Assembly (NCBI GenBank): GCA_033964015.1
Contig: CM066923.1
Span: 496,001-560,000, forward strand
Length of the DNA: 64,000 nucleotides
Direction of reading: 5' to 3'
Origin: Scolanthus callimorphus
Lineage: Eukaryota; Cnidaria; Anthozoa; Actiniaria; Edwardsiidae
Both the position numbers and the translations under genes were made by a program. The notes beneath the pieces were generated by a model. The model saw only the letters and a list, made by a program, of their open reading frames with translations, was not told the DNA's origin and searched no databases. Shown here in pieces: positions 34,042 through 44,305 of this stretch; within the stretch, counting starts at the first letter, position 1; each line of letters starts with the position of its first letter.

Positions 34042-37000
34042 TCACTGCAGCAATGCCTTTGCATGTTCAATCGAGCCACCAGAAGACATTAGGATCTCGG
34101 AGAGGATCGCGGGCTCATAATTAGGGTACAGTCGACAGAGCTGCGCCAGATTATCCTCCACGCCAGCCTGAGAACTAGTCACATGACCTGGAAAATTTCT
34201 TGTAGCTGCATGTTCTGAAAAACAGTAGTCTTGCATTGGCAAGATTTTCGTCGACTGGGTTCTGTAGCCTTGATATCAGGTTATGTTGGGTGGTAAAACC
34301 CAACAAGGTCTATAGTTTTTCAATTAGGTTTGATTATAGCAGAAAAAAGTAGATCAGATCGAAAATGGTGACTGTCGATCGCCGGGACTAATGGGAAAAT
34401 TATGTGAAAAACTCGCCAAAGAATACAAATTCTATGATTTCTCGTTGTTCTTTCTTACTGCTTTCATGGATTCGTTATGGTGTGTCTGACATTGCTACAT
34501 GTTAGTTTTACTGGACATGCATTAGAGGCACACAACGAGCTGCAGATTGTCAAGTTAACAAGATTTCAATATTTGACGTGAAATGTGGAAACAAAACAGA
34601 ATATTATCAACATCGAGTTGAATGAAGACTGAAAGTATTTTTCATGACCCCTTGGAATAAATAGATTAAACTTGGATTTGTTTCACGCATGCAGATTCAG
34701 GTGGAGTGTAATTGAGTGTTGTCAAGTGCTGTCTAGTGTCTGTCATTTGCTGCTAAATAACTCACCTGATGAGGTGCCTACTGTCAGTGACGAGGACATT
34801 GCACATCCAGAAAATTTATTTCCAAAATAGTCGAGATTGTGTCTGAAAAGTAAGAAAAAAAAAAGTCTTACTACCGAAATCAATAAACTGTCGGCACCCT
34901 CGAAAATTTGATCGATCGTTTGTCAGTTTCAGTTCGCTCGTCTGGCTGTTTTGATCGATCCAAATGGTCACGTGACATTTAATTTTGCATCAAACAATGG
35001 AAAAAGCGTGTTTTTCCATTGTTTGGTACACAATTTAAATATCACGTGACCATTTCGATCGATCAAAACAGCCAGACGAACGAACCGAAACTGACAAACG
35101 ATCGATCGAATGTTTGTGCCGGCAGTTTAGTGATTTCGGTAGTATTATTGTACTCTTAAAATAAACTTTTAGCATTTTGTTTTTTAAAAACAATTTTGTC
35201 CTTTAGCCTCAGGGAAATTACGTTACACAATACTTGAATTGCATCAAACCCAAACTTTTTGAAATTCGTAAGACTTGAGATGCAAGAAATTTTGATTTGA
35301 TTGGAGTATCGCAGATAATTGTGTGGTTCCCATATGCCCTGGAAGTCCATTGGAATGTTTACTACACAGGCTAATTACTGCGGTTTTCATAATTCTGCGA
35401 ACTCCCACTTGACATTTCCAAACACCAAACTGCGTTTTGGCTTCCGTCAATCAAACATTTTAACAGGGGCATGGACTTTTTAAAAAGTTTCTTTAGCATC
35501 TTATGGTAGAAAATTTGGTTTTGAAGCAAATCAAATCAAATCAACTTTATTTACTCATAAGGCTATTATCAGTTGGAGTTATACACAGAGTATAGGTTTG
35601 GAGTGAGTTTATATTTTGGTGGAAAAAAAAAAGTGCGAGCAGGGAGACCAAGTAAACTATCCAGTTATCTAGTTAGCCTCCCTAACTATTAAAAGTTTGT
35701 TTTTTGAGCAGATGAAAAAGAACGCTGAACCCTCCTCCCAAAAAAGAAAGAAAAAATATATATATAAGAGCTTATCCAGGTTATGGCCTACATAGTCCTT
35801 ATTAGTTCAAAAGACCTCTCAAAGCCTGCGTGAAATCACCAAGAGCTGTTCAATCGTTTGATTGACGGAAGCTAAATTAACCTGCGCCACAGTTTGTTAT
35901 TTGGCAACTGAGTTTGCAGAATTATGAAAATTGTAGTAACAGGAAGGCACTATATTATAACTCCTCAGATGTCTCTTCATTATTGTAGCGCCTGTCTGGT
36001 TTTAGCGATGTATCTTTTCAATGCTTGTATCAAGGGAACTTGTCTTTGTATTCACTTTACCTTCGATGTTCTTCCCGTCTCATTTCCTCTTTTCTTGCAT
36101 TCTTCTCAGCCTATTAATAGAAAGGCCCATTTAAATACACTAGTATGTCAATAACAAGATGATGTATTTTTATAGAGATTTCTGTCTGCCTAAGGTACAT
36201 GCATCAGCTACACGTACTAAGTTCTTGAGTCATTTAGAAATTGCATTGAGCTCATCATATGAATAAATTATTTCATGTCAAAAACATCACTGAACACAAA
36301 CGTTTTTATATAGGACCTGACATGACAAGGAAGTGTTTTAAATACCTGTTCTCTAGCAGCTTCCTTTTTCTTTTGAATCTCTTTTTTCTTCCTTTTCTTT
36401 CTCCTTCCTTTTATATTCTTCTCTCTTTTGCTAACAAAGAAAAGAGGACCAACTACTCATTAAAGACCTTACAGCAGTTTGGACTGATAATGGGCATCTG
36501 AATTTCACATGACTGTGTTTTTAAACCAATCATAAAGTGATAAAACCAATTCTGAATACAACCTACAGCCCAGGGGTGGGGGGTATTTTTTGGTTGGGGA
36601 TGATCGTCGTATCTTTTAGGGGTTAAAGTAATCAACCGACGACCGGTTAGCGCAGTGGTAGAGCGCCAGGCTTATGTTCGGGAGGTTGGGAGTTCAAACC
36701 CCGGCCGGGCCAACACTCAGGGTCTTTTCTAATAATTGAGGAGAAGGTGCTGCCTTTGCTCTAACATCTGCAAATGGTTAGACCTTCGCGTCTTCTCCGA
36801 TAAGGTTGTAAACCGTAGGCCCCGTCTCTCACATACACTACACTAACCGGAACCAGAGGGACGTTAAAGAACCACGAGGACTGTCGGAAGTTGCCCATCC
36901 TCAGTGTCACAGAACTCACAATGCTAACACACACTCATGTTTATAAAGCTGGTTCTATAGGATGAGTTATCCGTTAATGTAAAGCGCTTTGAGCCGCGAG

Positions 37001-40000
37001 GATAAGCGCTATATAAGCACGGTTATTTTATTATTTATTTATTTATTTCACGGGGCCTTGGTCTCTTTTAGGGTGATCTTAATCTTCAATAAATTAGGGA
37101 GATTGGTATCTTTTAGGGCCAAAATATGTGTCCAGATTGTGTTGTCATAGTGGTGGTCCTTAAAAAGCCATGCAAGAAAGAGAGATTACTTGATGAGAAG
37201 AAGATAAAATAGACAGAAGGCAGATTTTAGTCAAACATGGAAATTTCTTGATGGGTATCTTTTACCTGTTATGTATCAGTCAATTCCAGCGGTGACCATG
37301 CCCCCCCCCCCCCCCCCCCCCCCCCCGGGCAACCCCCGGGATTTTGGTCATTTCTAAAAATAAAACTGAAAATTCCCCGCCCCCGGGCTAGTAAAAATGC
37401 AAAATACCCCACGGCGGGGAACACAAAAAGCGGAAAAATGCCCCACCCCCAAGACGAGAAAAAGACAGTAAGATTCCATCGACTCTGCGTGACAAAGCTT
37501 CACAACAAAAACTTCAACTCCATTTATACTGTCCCAGCATTTATAATTCGTTTCAGTAAATGTACTTTAGTTTTCTGGTCTTTGAACGAGTTCTCATTTC
37601 ACTAACAAAATATAAATAAAGAAGTGAAACTAAGGTATTAGTACAACATCGGTAGACATTCCTAGGCCATTCGCCGTTGTAGTCATTTGGCTGCAAATTG
37701 TCTCCGGAATCTCTCAATGCGAAATTTGCCTTTATTCTATTTGCAGAGCAACTATTTCACAGTTATGTTACTTGACTTTTTGCGAAATTGGAACTCTTTT
37801 ATAGGTCAATTCATATTTATGTTTTTTCCACTGAGACGAAATTGCGAAATCTGTTTCTTCTCTATAGAAGACGTTAACTGCGAAATGTGTCTTCTCTAAA
37901 CGTGGTGTATACGGGCCATGCTCTGCATTATATTTTATGTGGCATTATTTTCTGTAACTGGGACTTTGTAACTGCCAAACGATAGTTATTGTAACTGGTG
38001 TTGTAGTTCGCAAAACCTGATGTGCTTGAGATGAGAAAACCAAAATTCCCCACCCCCCTCCCCTGGGAAAACAATTCCCGACCCTGGGGCCAGCAAAAAT
38101 TTTCAAAATTCCCCACCCCAGGGAAGGCAGTGGTGCACAAATGCCCCACGGTGTACTGGGGGGGGGGGGGGTCACCGCTGGAATTGACTGATACATTACC
38201 TGTCTCCTTCGCGCCTACTTGGCACACAGGCCTCATCATTTAGGGTATCTTTTAGGCCATGCACGCCATGTTTGGTATCTTTTAGGGGTGAAACTGAAAT
38301 TTCCGACAATCATCCCTGACCAAAAAATATAGGAGCCCCCTCCCCCCGGGCCTTCAGCTGGTGGAGTGAATTAAAATTATTGAAATCCACCGTGTAATAA
38401 AAAGCAGATTGGGTATGACTGCCGCGCCATGAGTAATTAGGTAATCACTAATAGGTTTAATTCAGAATTGGTCTAATCACTTTGTGAATGGTTTTACTAA
38501 AAGGAATTTATTCTGGATCATTTTTTACATTTGTATGAACATATAGGAATAGGTAAGAACACAACATACCCTTCTCTCAAATTCTTTCAGTCTTGCACTT
38601 CTCTCTGACACACACTGTCTCTGTTCATTGATCTCCTGTTGTGTTCTACAATCACCACCTACTCGAGATGGAGTCATTTTTACTGGTGTGGATTTCTTCA
38701 GTTCATTGTATTTTTGCTCCTCCTTGGTAGCACCTGCAAGACAAAATAAAGAATTAAAAATAAAAATACTCCTCTGTCCTATTAAAATACCCTAAAAATA
38801 CCAAAATTTATTGACAATTAAATTTCATTGCGGCATGTTATTTGATATTCCTCAAATACATCAGATTCAGCATACTGTTTAGTTCAAAGAACCCTTAAAA
38901 ATACCAGATTTTCTTCAATGTATGTTTGTCATTCAAAGAACCCCAGATCGCTGATTAATGAACCCCTAAAAAAGGGCGGTCAAACCCCACCATATAAGAT
39001 CCCCCCCCTTCCCCCCCAAAAAGTATACACATCAAGGCTCAACTGTGAACATTTAAGTACTCAGCAGTTTCACTCACATCCAGTTAAAGGCCCATCACCA
39101 ACCGAGAGCCTTTGCGGACTCTTAGCCAATCAGAGCGCCCGAAAAACAATGGATCAATTTGAAAACAAAAGAAAACGGGGCGCAAAGGCTCCCGGTTGGT
39201 GATGGGCCTTTAAAATGCACTGTCTGCCTTGTCCCCAGGCATCGCTAGTGTGAGACACATATTGCAAAAGACAGAGAACACTGGAAAGACCAAGGGACTC
39301 TGGGAAGGACCAGTGTTGGTGCAAAGGAGCAATGCTTTGCCCTTCCCATGAGGCCTTTCATGCTCATTAGCTCCTAGTCCCTCTCACCTCTAAAATCACT
39401 AGAACGTGCCTGGGTACAAGGCAGGTGTAAGTAGTGTAGAAATGCTTCCTGATAGGTAGCACTTTGTAAAATGTAAATGGATGCGTTTATATATGGTAGT
39501 GTTTAATTCCAAGGCTCTAAGTGCTTTACAAATTGCGACATGTCTGATCTCTAAGATGCAGATTGAGTTCTGTCACTAAGCAAGAGAGCGCCACACGCTG
39601 CGCCACCCTTTGCTTCCCAGCATTCTTCCCATGCTTTTCTTTATGAGCCACTAAGGATTGCTTGCAGTTATTGTTTACATTATCGCATATACTGTAATAT
39701 GATTAAGTATGTCACTAGAAGCCAATTTACAGGGAATTTTAAATATTTATTATTTAAATGTAATATGCTGTTGCCTGGCTTTTATATAACATATTTTTTA
39801 TGATTGGGCACTTGTCTTTCACCTGCAGTTTCAAATCATAAATTTTGTCTTCTGCTTTATACAAGTTACATTATTGCAGCACCTTAACTTAGCATACCAG
39901 TACACTTGCCTAGCATTGCTCAAACTTCTTAATATTGCTAGACATTACCGTATACCATGATGGACATTATCATTATCATCTTCATCTTCATCGTCATCTT

Positions 40001-42216
40001 CTTCATCGTCATCGTCTTCGTCATCATCATCATTGTCTTCATCATCTTCTTCTTCATTATCGTCATCTTCTTATTTCCAGTAGCATGATGAAAAATGTTA
40101 TTGCAGGCTTAAGATGCAGATTTATAAGGCTACCAAATACCATCAACATAAATTCAAATGACACTGTTTACTTTGTTTCTTTGGGAAAATCTGGATTTAG
40201 ATTTTCTTCTCGATCGTACAGATTTGTCTTGAATGAAACAAACGCAAAATCTTAGACTGGATTTTTGAACCTAAACCTGGATGAAGTGCCTCCCTCTGTT
40301 TGACAATCAGCCAGTAGCAGTATGTTTATAAGGAAGGACTGCCGACAAAGCATTTCACTTTCAGACTTTTCTTCCAAAGAAACAACAAGATCATTAATCC
40401 AAAAAAATCCAGATGGACTTTGCCTTGGGTTGGATTCAAAGGATTCATAACTCACTTTTGGATTTCAGTAACAAAACAAAAAATTCACTTTTGGATTAAG
40501 ATTTTTCCAAAGGAACGTACCCTTTAGATGAAACATGTACTCTACTGTACCTCTTATGTTTATGTTATTTTACATTTTACTGTGTTATACGGTACGTCAA
40601 GAATAATTTATCTTTAATTTACTATTCTGTACAGTGTATTTTTTAATTAAAAAAATTTGATCATGTGACAATTATACCAGTAAGATTACATTGCACATGA
40701 ACATTTTAGTTTGCAGAAATGCAGCATCAGAGACTCTAACCTTCTACTAGTTTTTGGTGTTTCTTTTCATCAGGTCGAATAACAGTGTACCCTTCTCTCC
40801 TGGAAAAAAGGCACCAGTAAGGTTATTGCACAACTGCTTTGTACTGGTATAGCTGCCAAACTACTCAACTCCTTTTGGCTGTCAGACTGTTCATTCTAGA
40901 AATTGACCGCACTCTTTACAAAGATAGGGGCATTTGGAAAAAAAATAAGGCAAAAAATATCTTAATTTACAGTATTTGAATGTTTCCTCTACTTTAACAT
41001 GACACCCTTTCATGACTTCTGCATTACACCTTTCAATATGACAAATGGCTGGATGGATTGCATTGCTCGATTAAAACTGCACTAAACAGCAGAAAATGTG
41101 AAAGGCTCTCGTCAACAGTTCTTTGACTATCATATATACAGTAGATCATAATTTGAATTGATCTATGGGGAATATTTATTGGAGTCACCAGGGATTCATG
41201 TTGTGCAAATTCCATGGATATGCAACTAAGTACCTTTGCTCCCGTGGCTGGGAAGTGGATGCTTGAGGATTTGGACTTGTTTGTGTTTCAATCTCAACTT
41301 TATCTTGTCTTCTCTCTGGTCGTACTGCTGATTGCTTCACTTTGAAACTGTGATTAAAAGAAGGCTTACATGTGTAAGCTTTACAAGTAATCATAACTGC
41401 TAAACCATATGACTGTACACATCTACTTATTAACCAACAACATTGACAACAGTGGTAAACTGTAAAGGTATTGCTCATATCAAGTCTAAAATATTGCACA
41501 TTATGCTTGGCAAAGGCCAATATTTTACCAGTATCAGTACTAAATTAACTTCTGATCTCGCCAAAGGAATATTTCGGTGCAGATTATGATGTAATGCTTC
41601 ACTCTTGAGGTATTAATTTGGTGTGAGATGCTTTTTTAATTTTAGAGAAAAAGTAAAAACTATTACAACAGCATTAAAATCATGCACACAGACGATGTTA
41701 CATGTAAAATACATGTGGTAATGAAAGAGCGATTTTATAAAGTACAGCAAGTGATTATGTGCGCCTGCGAGCAGTGGGGAGGCTAACTAGATAACTGGAT
41801 AGTTTACTTGGTCTCCCTGCTCGCACTTTTTTTTTTCCACAAAATATAAACTCACTCCAAACCTGTACTCTGTGTATACCTCCAACTGATAATAGCCTTA
41901 TGAGTAAATAAAGTTGATTTGATTTAGTGGTTTCCTCCTCTCATAACAATAAGAATAAGCCGGCGGCAAGCGAAGGAGAGACCGGCCTGGAGGAAACCAC
42001 TGCTCACAGGATAGTGATGCTGCTCATATGTTGTTGTATTGTTTGACTAGCATATAGTACAGTACCAGTAACTCGAAATACAGTCACTTACCCGTGAATA
42101 TTTGACTGTGATCCAGAGGCTTGTGTGTTTGGACTTGTTTGGGTTTCGATCGCAACTTTGTCTTTTCTGCGCTCAGGGCGAACTGTTGACTGTTTTACGG
42201 TAAAACTATGACTCAT
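34042..42216 (-). CDS. EPSTI1-like: EPSTI1-like protein with C-terminal CUE domain
   Basis: Eight exons join in phase: 42092-42216 (ATG at 42216), 41234-41347, 40741-40799, 38570-38733, 36346-36430, 36061-36110, 34766-34842 and 34042-34214 (TGA). Together they give about 281 residues once one base is discounted. Order: two tandem exon copies of VKQS(T/A)VRPERR and IETQTSPN; then GYTVIRPDEKKH; a KSTPVKMTPSRVGG segment; a long Lys/Glu/Arg coiled coil (QKREEYK, AEKNARKEEMRREEHRR); a short linker; and a CUE-type ubiquitin-binding domain (about residues 243-281, LCRLYPNYEP, SEILMSSGGSIEHAKALL). The PV-x(n)-RVGG plus basic coiled-coil core resembles vertebrate EPSTI1; a CUE domain is not part of human EPSTI1 as I know it. 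Exon 5 has one extra A in an A6 run (36382-36387), which breaks the frame unless it is a sequencing error. Vertebrate EPSTI1 is interferon-induced. Confidence 0.72.
34871..35142. mobile_element. Foldback MITE, TA duplication
   Basis: A 272-bp near-perfect hairpin starting CTACCGAAATCA and ending with its complement, flanked by TA. The arms carry GATCGATCG motifs and CACGTGAC. It lies in the intron before exon 7 of the EPSTI1-like gene. A diverged, partly rearranged relative occupies about 56940-57205. Confidence 0.9.
35529..35681 (-). repeat. Retroelement 3' end, inverted pair member A
   Basis: 153 bp is the near-perfect reverse complement of 41778-41925. In the minus sense it ends GAGTAAATAAAGTTGATTTG, like a LINE or SINE 3' tail. 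Lies in the intron between exons 6 and 7 of the EPSTI1-like gene. Confidence 0.88.
36641..37049 (+). mobile_element. tRNA-derived SINE, full length
   Basis: A tRNA-like head has A-box TAGCGCAGTGGTAGAGCG and B-box GAGTTCAAACC (36690-36700). A central body follows, then a tail with GTAAAGCGCTTTGAGC and AAGCGCTATATAAGC, ending in (TTAT)n. It is in good condition, so probably young. It is inserted just inside the left end of the MITE at 36571. Confidence 0.9.
37270..38195. mobile_element. Element with 26-bp perfect inverted ends, 8-bp duplication
   Basis: Inverted repeats of 26 bp beginning TGTATCAGTCAATTCCAGCG are perfect at both ends (37272-37297, 38170-38195). The flanks TTACCTGT (37262-37269, 38196-38203) form an 8-bp duplication, as in hAT-type transposition. 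A C25 tract and a G13 tract lie just inside, and the interior repeats AATTCCCC(A/G)CCCC. No transposase. Confidence 0.85.
39480..39615 (-). mobile_element. Degenerate SINE
   Basis: On the minus strand, GGTGGCGCAGCGTGTGGCGC resembles an A-box head and TGTAAAGCACTTAGAGCC resembles the tail of the SINE at 36641-37049. The B-box is lost. Intronic in the EPSTI1-like gene. Confidence 0.5.
39957..40076. repeat. CAT/CTT trinucleotide-rich tract
   Basis: An imperfect (CAT/CTT/CGT)n tract in intron 3 of the EPSTI1-like gene. The minus strand is open as an Asp/Glu-rich peptide between stops. Splicing phase works without it, so I treat it as a microsatellite. Confidence 0.75.
41778..41925 (+). repeat. 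Retroelement 3' end, inverted pair member B
   Basis: 148 bp is the reverse complement of 35529-35681. Lies in the first intron of the EPSTI1-like gene, between exons 1 and 2. Confidence 0.88.
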
Positions 42217-42431
42217 ATTTAAAACAGATAGGAATTATTTTCAATTTGGTGGCGATTAATTCCTCTAGTGAACTCAAAATCCAAGGAAAGTGAAAGCGGA
42301 ACAAGTTGTGCTAACTTCGCACATTTTTGTTGTGTTTTTTGAAAATGACGCGCGGGGACTGGAACTAGTGAGCCCATGGTATTTTGCTCAGCGGTATTGG
42401 TTAGTACGCATGCGTATGTAGCCTTCCCAAG
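42217..42431. promoter_or_regulatory. Shared divergent promoter, EPSTI1-like / NCBP2
   Basis: Only 215 bp separate the two start codons, which point away from each other. No TATA box is obvious on either side, as is usual for divergent housekeeping promoters. It includes the GAAANNGAAA site at 42286-42295 and part of the YY1-type site over the NCBP2 ATG. Confidence 0.7.
42286..42295 (+). promoter_or_regulatory. ISRE/IRF-type site
   Basis: GAAAGTGAAA exactly fits the IRF-binding core GAAANNGAAA. It lies 70 bp upstream of the EPSTI1-like ATG, within AAGGAAAGTGAAAGCGGAAC. Function is inferred from motif and position only. Confidence 0.45.
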
Positions 42432-42439
42432 ATGGCGGA
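42429..42439 (+). promoter_or_regulatory. YY1-type site over NCBP2 start codon
   Basis: AAGATGGCGGA contains the start codon itself. In animals YY1 sites of this form (AANATGGCG) often lie at or just after the transcription start in this orientation. This would put the transcription start very close to the ATG. Confidence 0.45.
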
Positions 42440-44305
42440 CCTCAGTGCATATCGCGATCAACATTATAGGGTAAATATATTTTACATTTTCGGCTTTTTT
42501 ACTCGACTTTTTGATATTTTCTTAAGCGAAATGCGTTTGTATTTCTAGACGCTGGAGTAGGAGGCGATTTCTATTTCTGTTCACAATTATTTAGTGTTTT
42601 ATTTATACATCACATGCGTTGCTTGGCCGGCTCTCTTTGTTTCCGCCGCGTAAACAACCTTGAAACCGATACATTTTTTCTTGGTTGATCTCTGAATGTA
42701 ATTACTCATGACACTATACGCGATAATGTGGGGTCTGGCTGCATCTATTTGCTAACAGTTTTTGTTGTATCCCACTTAAACTTGAAGCATAGTACCTTTC
42801 GACCATTTCCATCATTCAGAATACTGTACCAAGCAGTCAATGCAAAGCAAGGTAATCGGCTTCGACAATAGAGCGGTTTTCATATCACTGTAGTGAAACC
42901 AATCGCAAAGTAATTACACCAATTCTGTACAAAACCTATAGGAGTAAGTACAAAGTAATTGCGAATTACTCACGACAGTCATATGAAATCCGCTCTAGTG
43001 AAACCAAGTCTTTATTGATCAAAATTGAAAACATTGGCATTTATTACTTGGTCTCTAGAAGCATTTGCTGTAAAAAAAATCATTTGCATGCTTCTCCTTT
43101 CTGAGGCATCAGATCAAACTTACACCAATAGCTAAAGAAGGATACTGGAATCAAGAAATAGACTCTCCCATACCAATATATCAAGTTCTGCTTGGGTTTC
43201 ATCTTCTGCAGTGCCCATATTTTATATAGTGCATTTACTGTTTGACAATATACCATACTTGTGTTGCAGGGAACTCGCCAGGATCTTGAGAAAAAGCTAG
43301 AGACAAGTGCCACACTTTATGTTGGGAATCTCTCATTTTACACATCAGAACAACAAATCCATGAGCTCTTCTCAAGAGCAGGAGATGTGAGGAGAATTAT
43401 CAGGGATTGGACAAGTTTAAGAAGACACCTTGTGGGTTTTGTTTTATAGAGTATCCTTGCTCTTCACTGATTGATTGGAATTTGCTGTAGAATACCAGTA
43501 TTTTCATTTGCAGCTGGTACATGTAACTTCACAAATACAATGTGTGATTTCAGAAATTATCCATACCCCTCCAGGAAGGGTTTGAGGTATGACCCCCCTG
43601 CCCCTGTGGAATTTCCGCACCCTTCCATGGGGAGGTTTTTTTCTGGAATCACACAATGATAGCAAGAGTGATAAACTGATTTGAGTGATCTGCAGTGATT
43701 GACAGAGTGAGAATGAAACGAGACCAAAAAGTCATATTTTTAGGATCTTTATGGAACCAGTGAGTGGAATTATATATTTACTGATACTGGCACAAAACAT
43801 ACTGTACCACCTTAATGCAAATCATAGATATTATTCAAGAGCTGAGGCAGAAAATGCCATGAGATATGTAAATGGGACCAGACTGGATAACAGAATTATC
43901 CGTACTGATTATGATGCTGGTTTTGTTGAGGGCAGACAATTCGGTCGTGGCAAAAGTGGAGGACAGGTAGAATTTATAAAGTATAGGGGCTTCCTGTGGT
44001 ACCTTGTATTGAGAGACTGGGCTGCAGAAAGTACATTATTGTGAGGTTTCATGCAAGCCTTACATAAAAGAAAACCCTGTTTCTGTTTTTTTTTCAAAAA
44101 TGGCAGCCATGTTTAATTTCATGTTATGAAACCAGAAATTTTTATAGTGCTTTCTTGTAACCTGGTCTTGTTTTATTGCTTCCTAATATAGGTGAGGGAT
44201 GAATACAGGGCAGATTTTGACTCTGGCAGGGGTGGCTATAGCAAACAACTGCAACAACAGCAAGGGCCTTTAACTAGTCCTCCTGTCACTTATAACAAAC
44301 GGTGA
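42432..44305 (+). CDS. NCBP2: Nuclear cap-binding protein subunit 2 (CBP20)
   Basis: Binds the m7G cap of nuclear RNA polymerase II transcripts with NCBP1 and serves splicing, export and decay. Exons: 42432-42470, 43270-43450, 43828-43966 and 44192-44305, all with GT-AG ends (donors GTAAAT, GTATCC, GTAGAA; acceptors TTGCAG, CATAG, ATATAG). The product is 157 residues, against 156 in human. It begins [13 protein letters not shown], with an RRM having RNP2 LYVGNL and RNP1-region GFCFIEYY. The C-terminal cap-binding segment has [20 protein letters not shown] and GGQVRDEYR. The tail is Gln-rich. Exon 2 lacks one base between 43402 and 43403, where the family Met-Gly-Leu-Asp follows RRII. As written the frame breaks there, but the rest is fully conserved. 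An assembly error is the likeliest cause. Confidence 0.95.

Larger units (their letters stand above)
36571..38350. mobile_element. G/C-tract MITE carrying two nested insertions
   Basis: The left end GGGGTGGGGGGTATTTTTTG, then GGATGATCGTCG, is inverted at the right end (GACAATCATCCCTGACC...CCCCCTCCCCCCGGG). Its interior CTTTTAGGG motifs match the other G/C-tract MITEs. Flanks agree at 7 of 10 positions (CCTACAGCCC, CCTTCAGCTG). The SINE at 36641-37049 and the element at 37270-38195 sit inside. All lie in one intron of the EPSTI1-like gene. Confidence 0.7.

Noticed and set aside
39957..40076. Acidic (Asp/Glu-rich) extra exon of the EPSTI1-like gene
   Set aside because: No good splice signals, and exons 3 and 4 join in phase without it; a trinucleotide microsatellite explains it.
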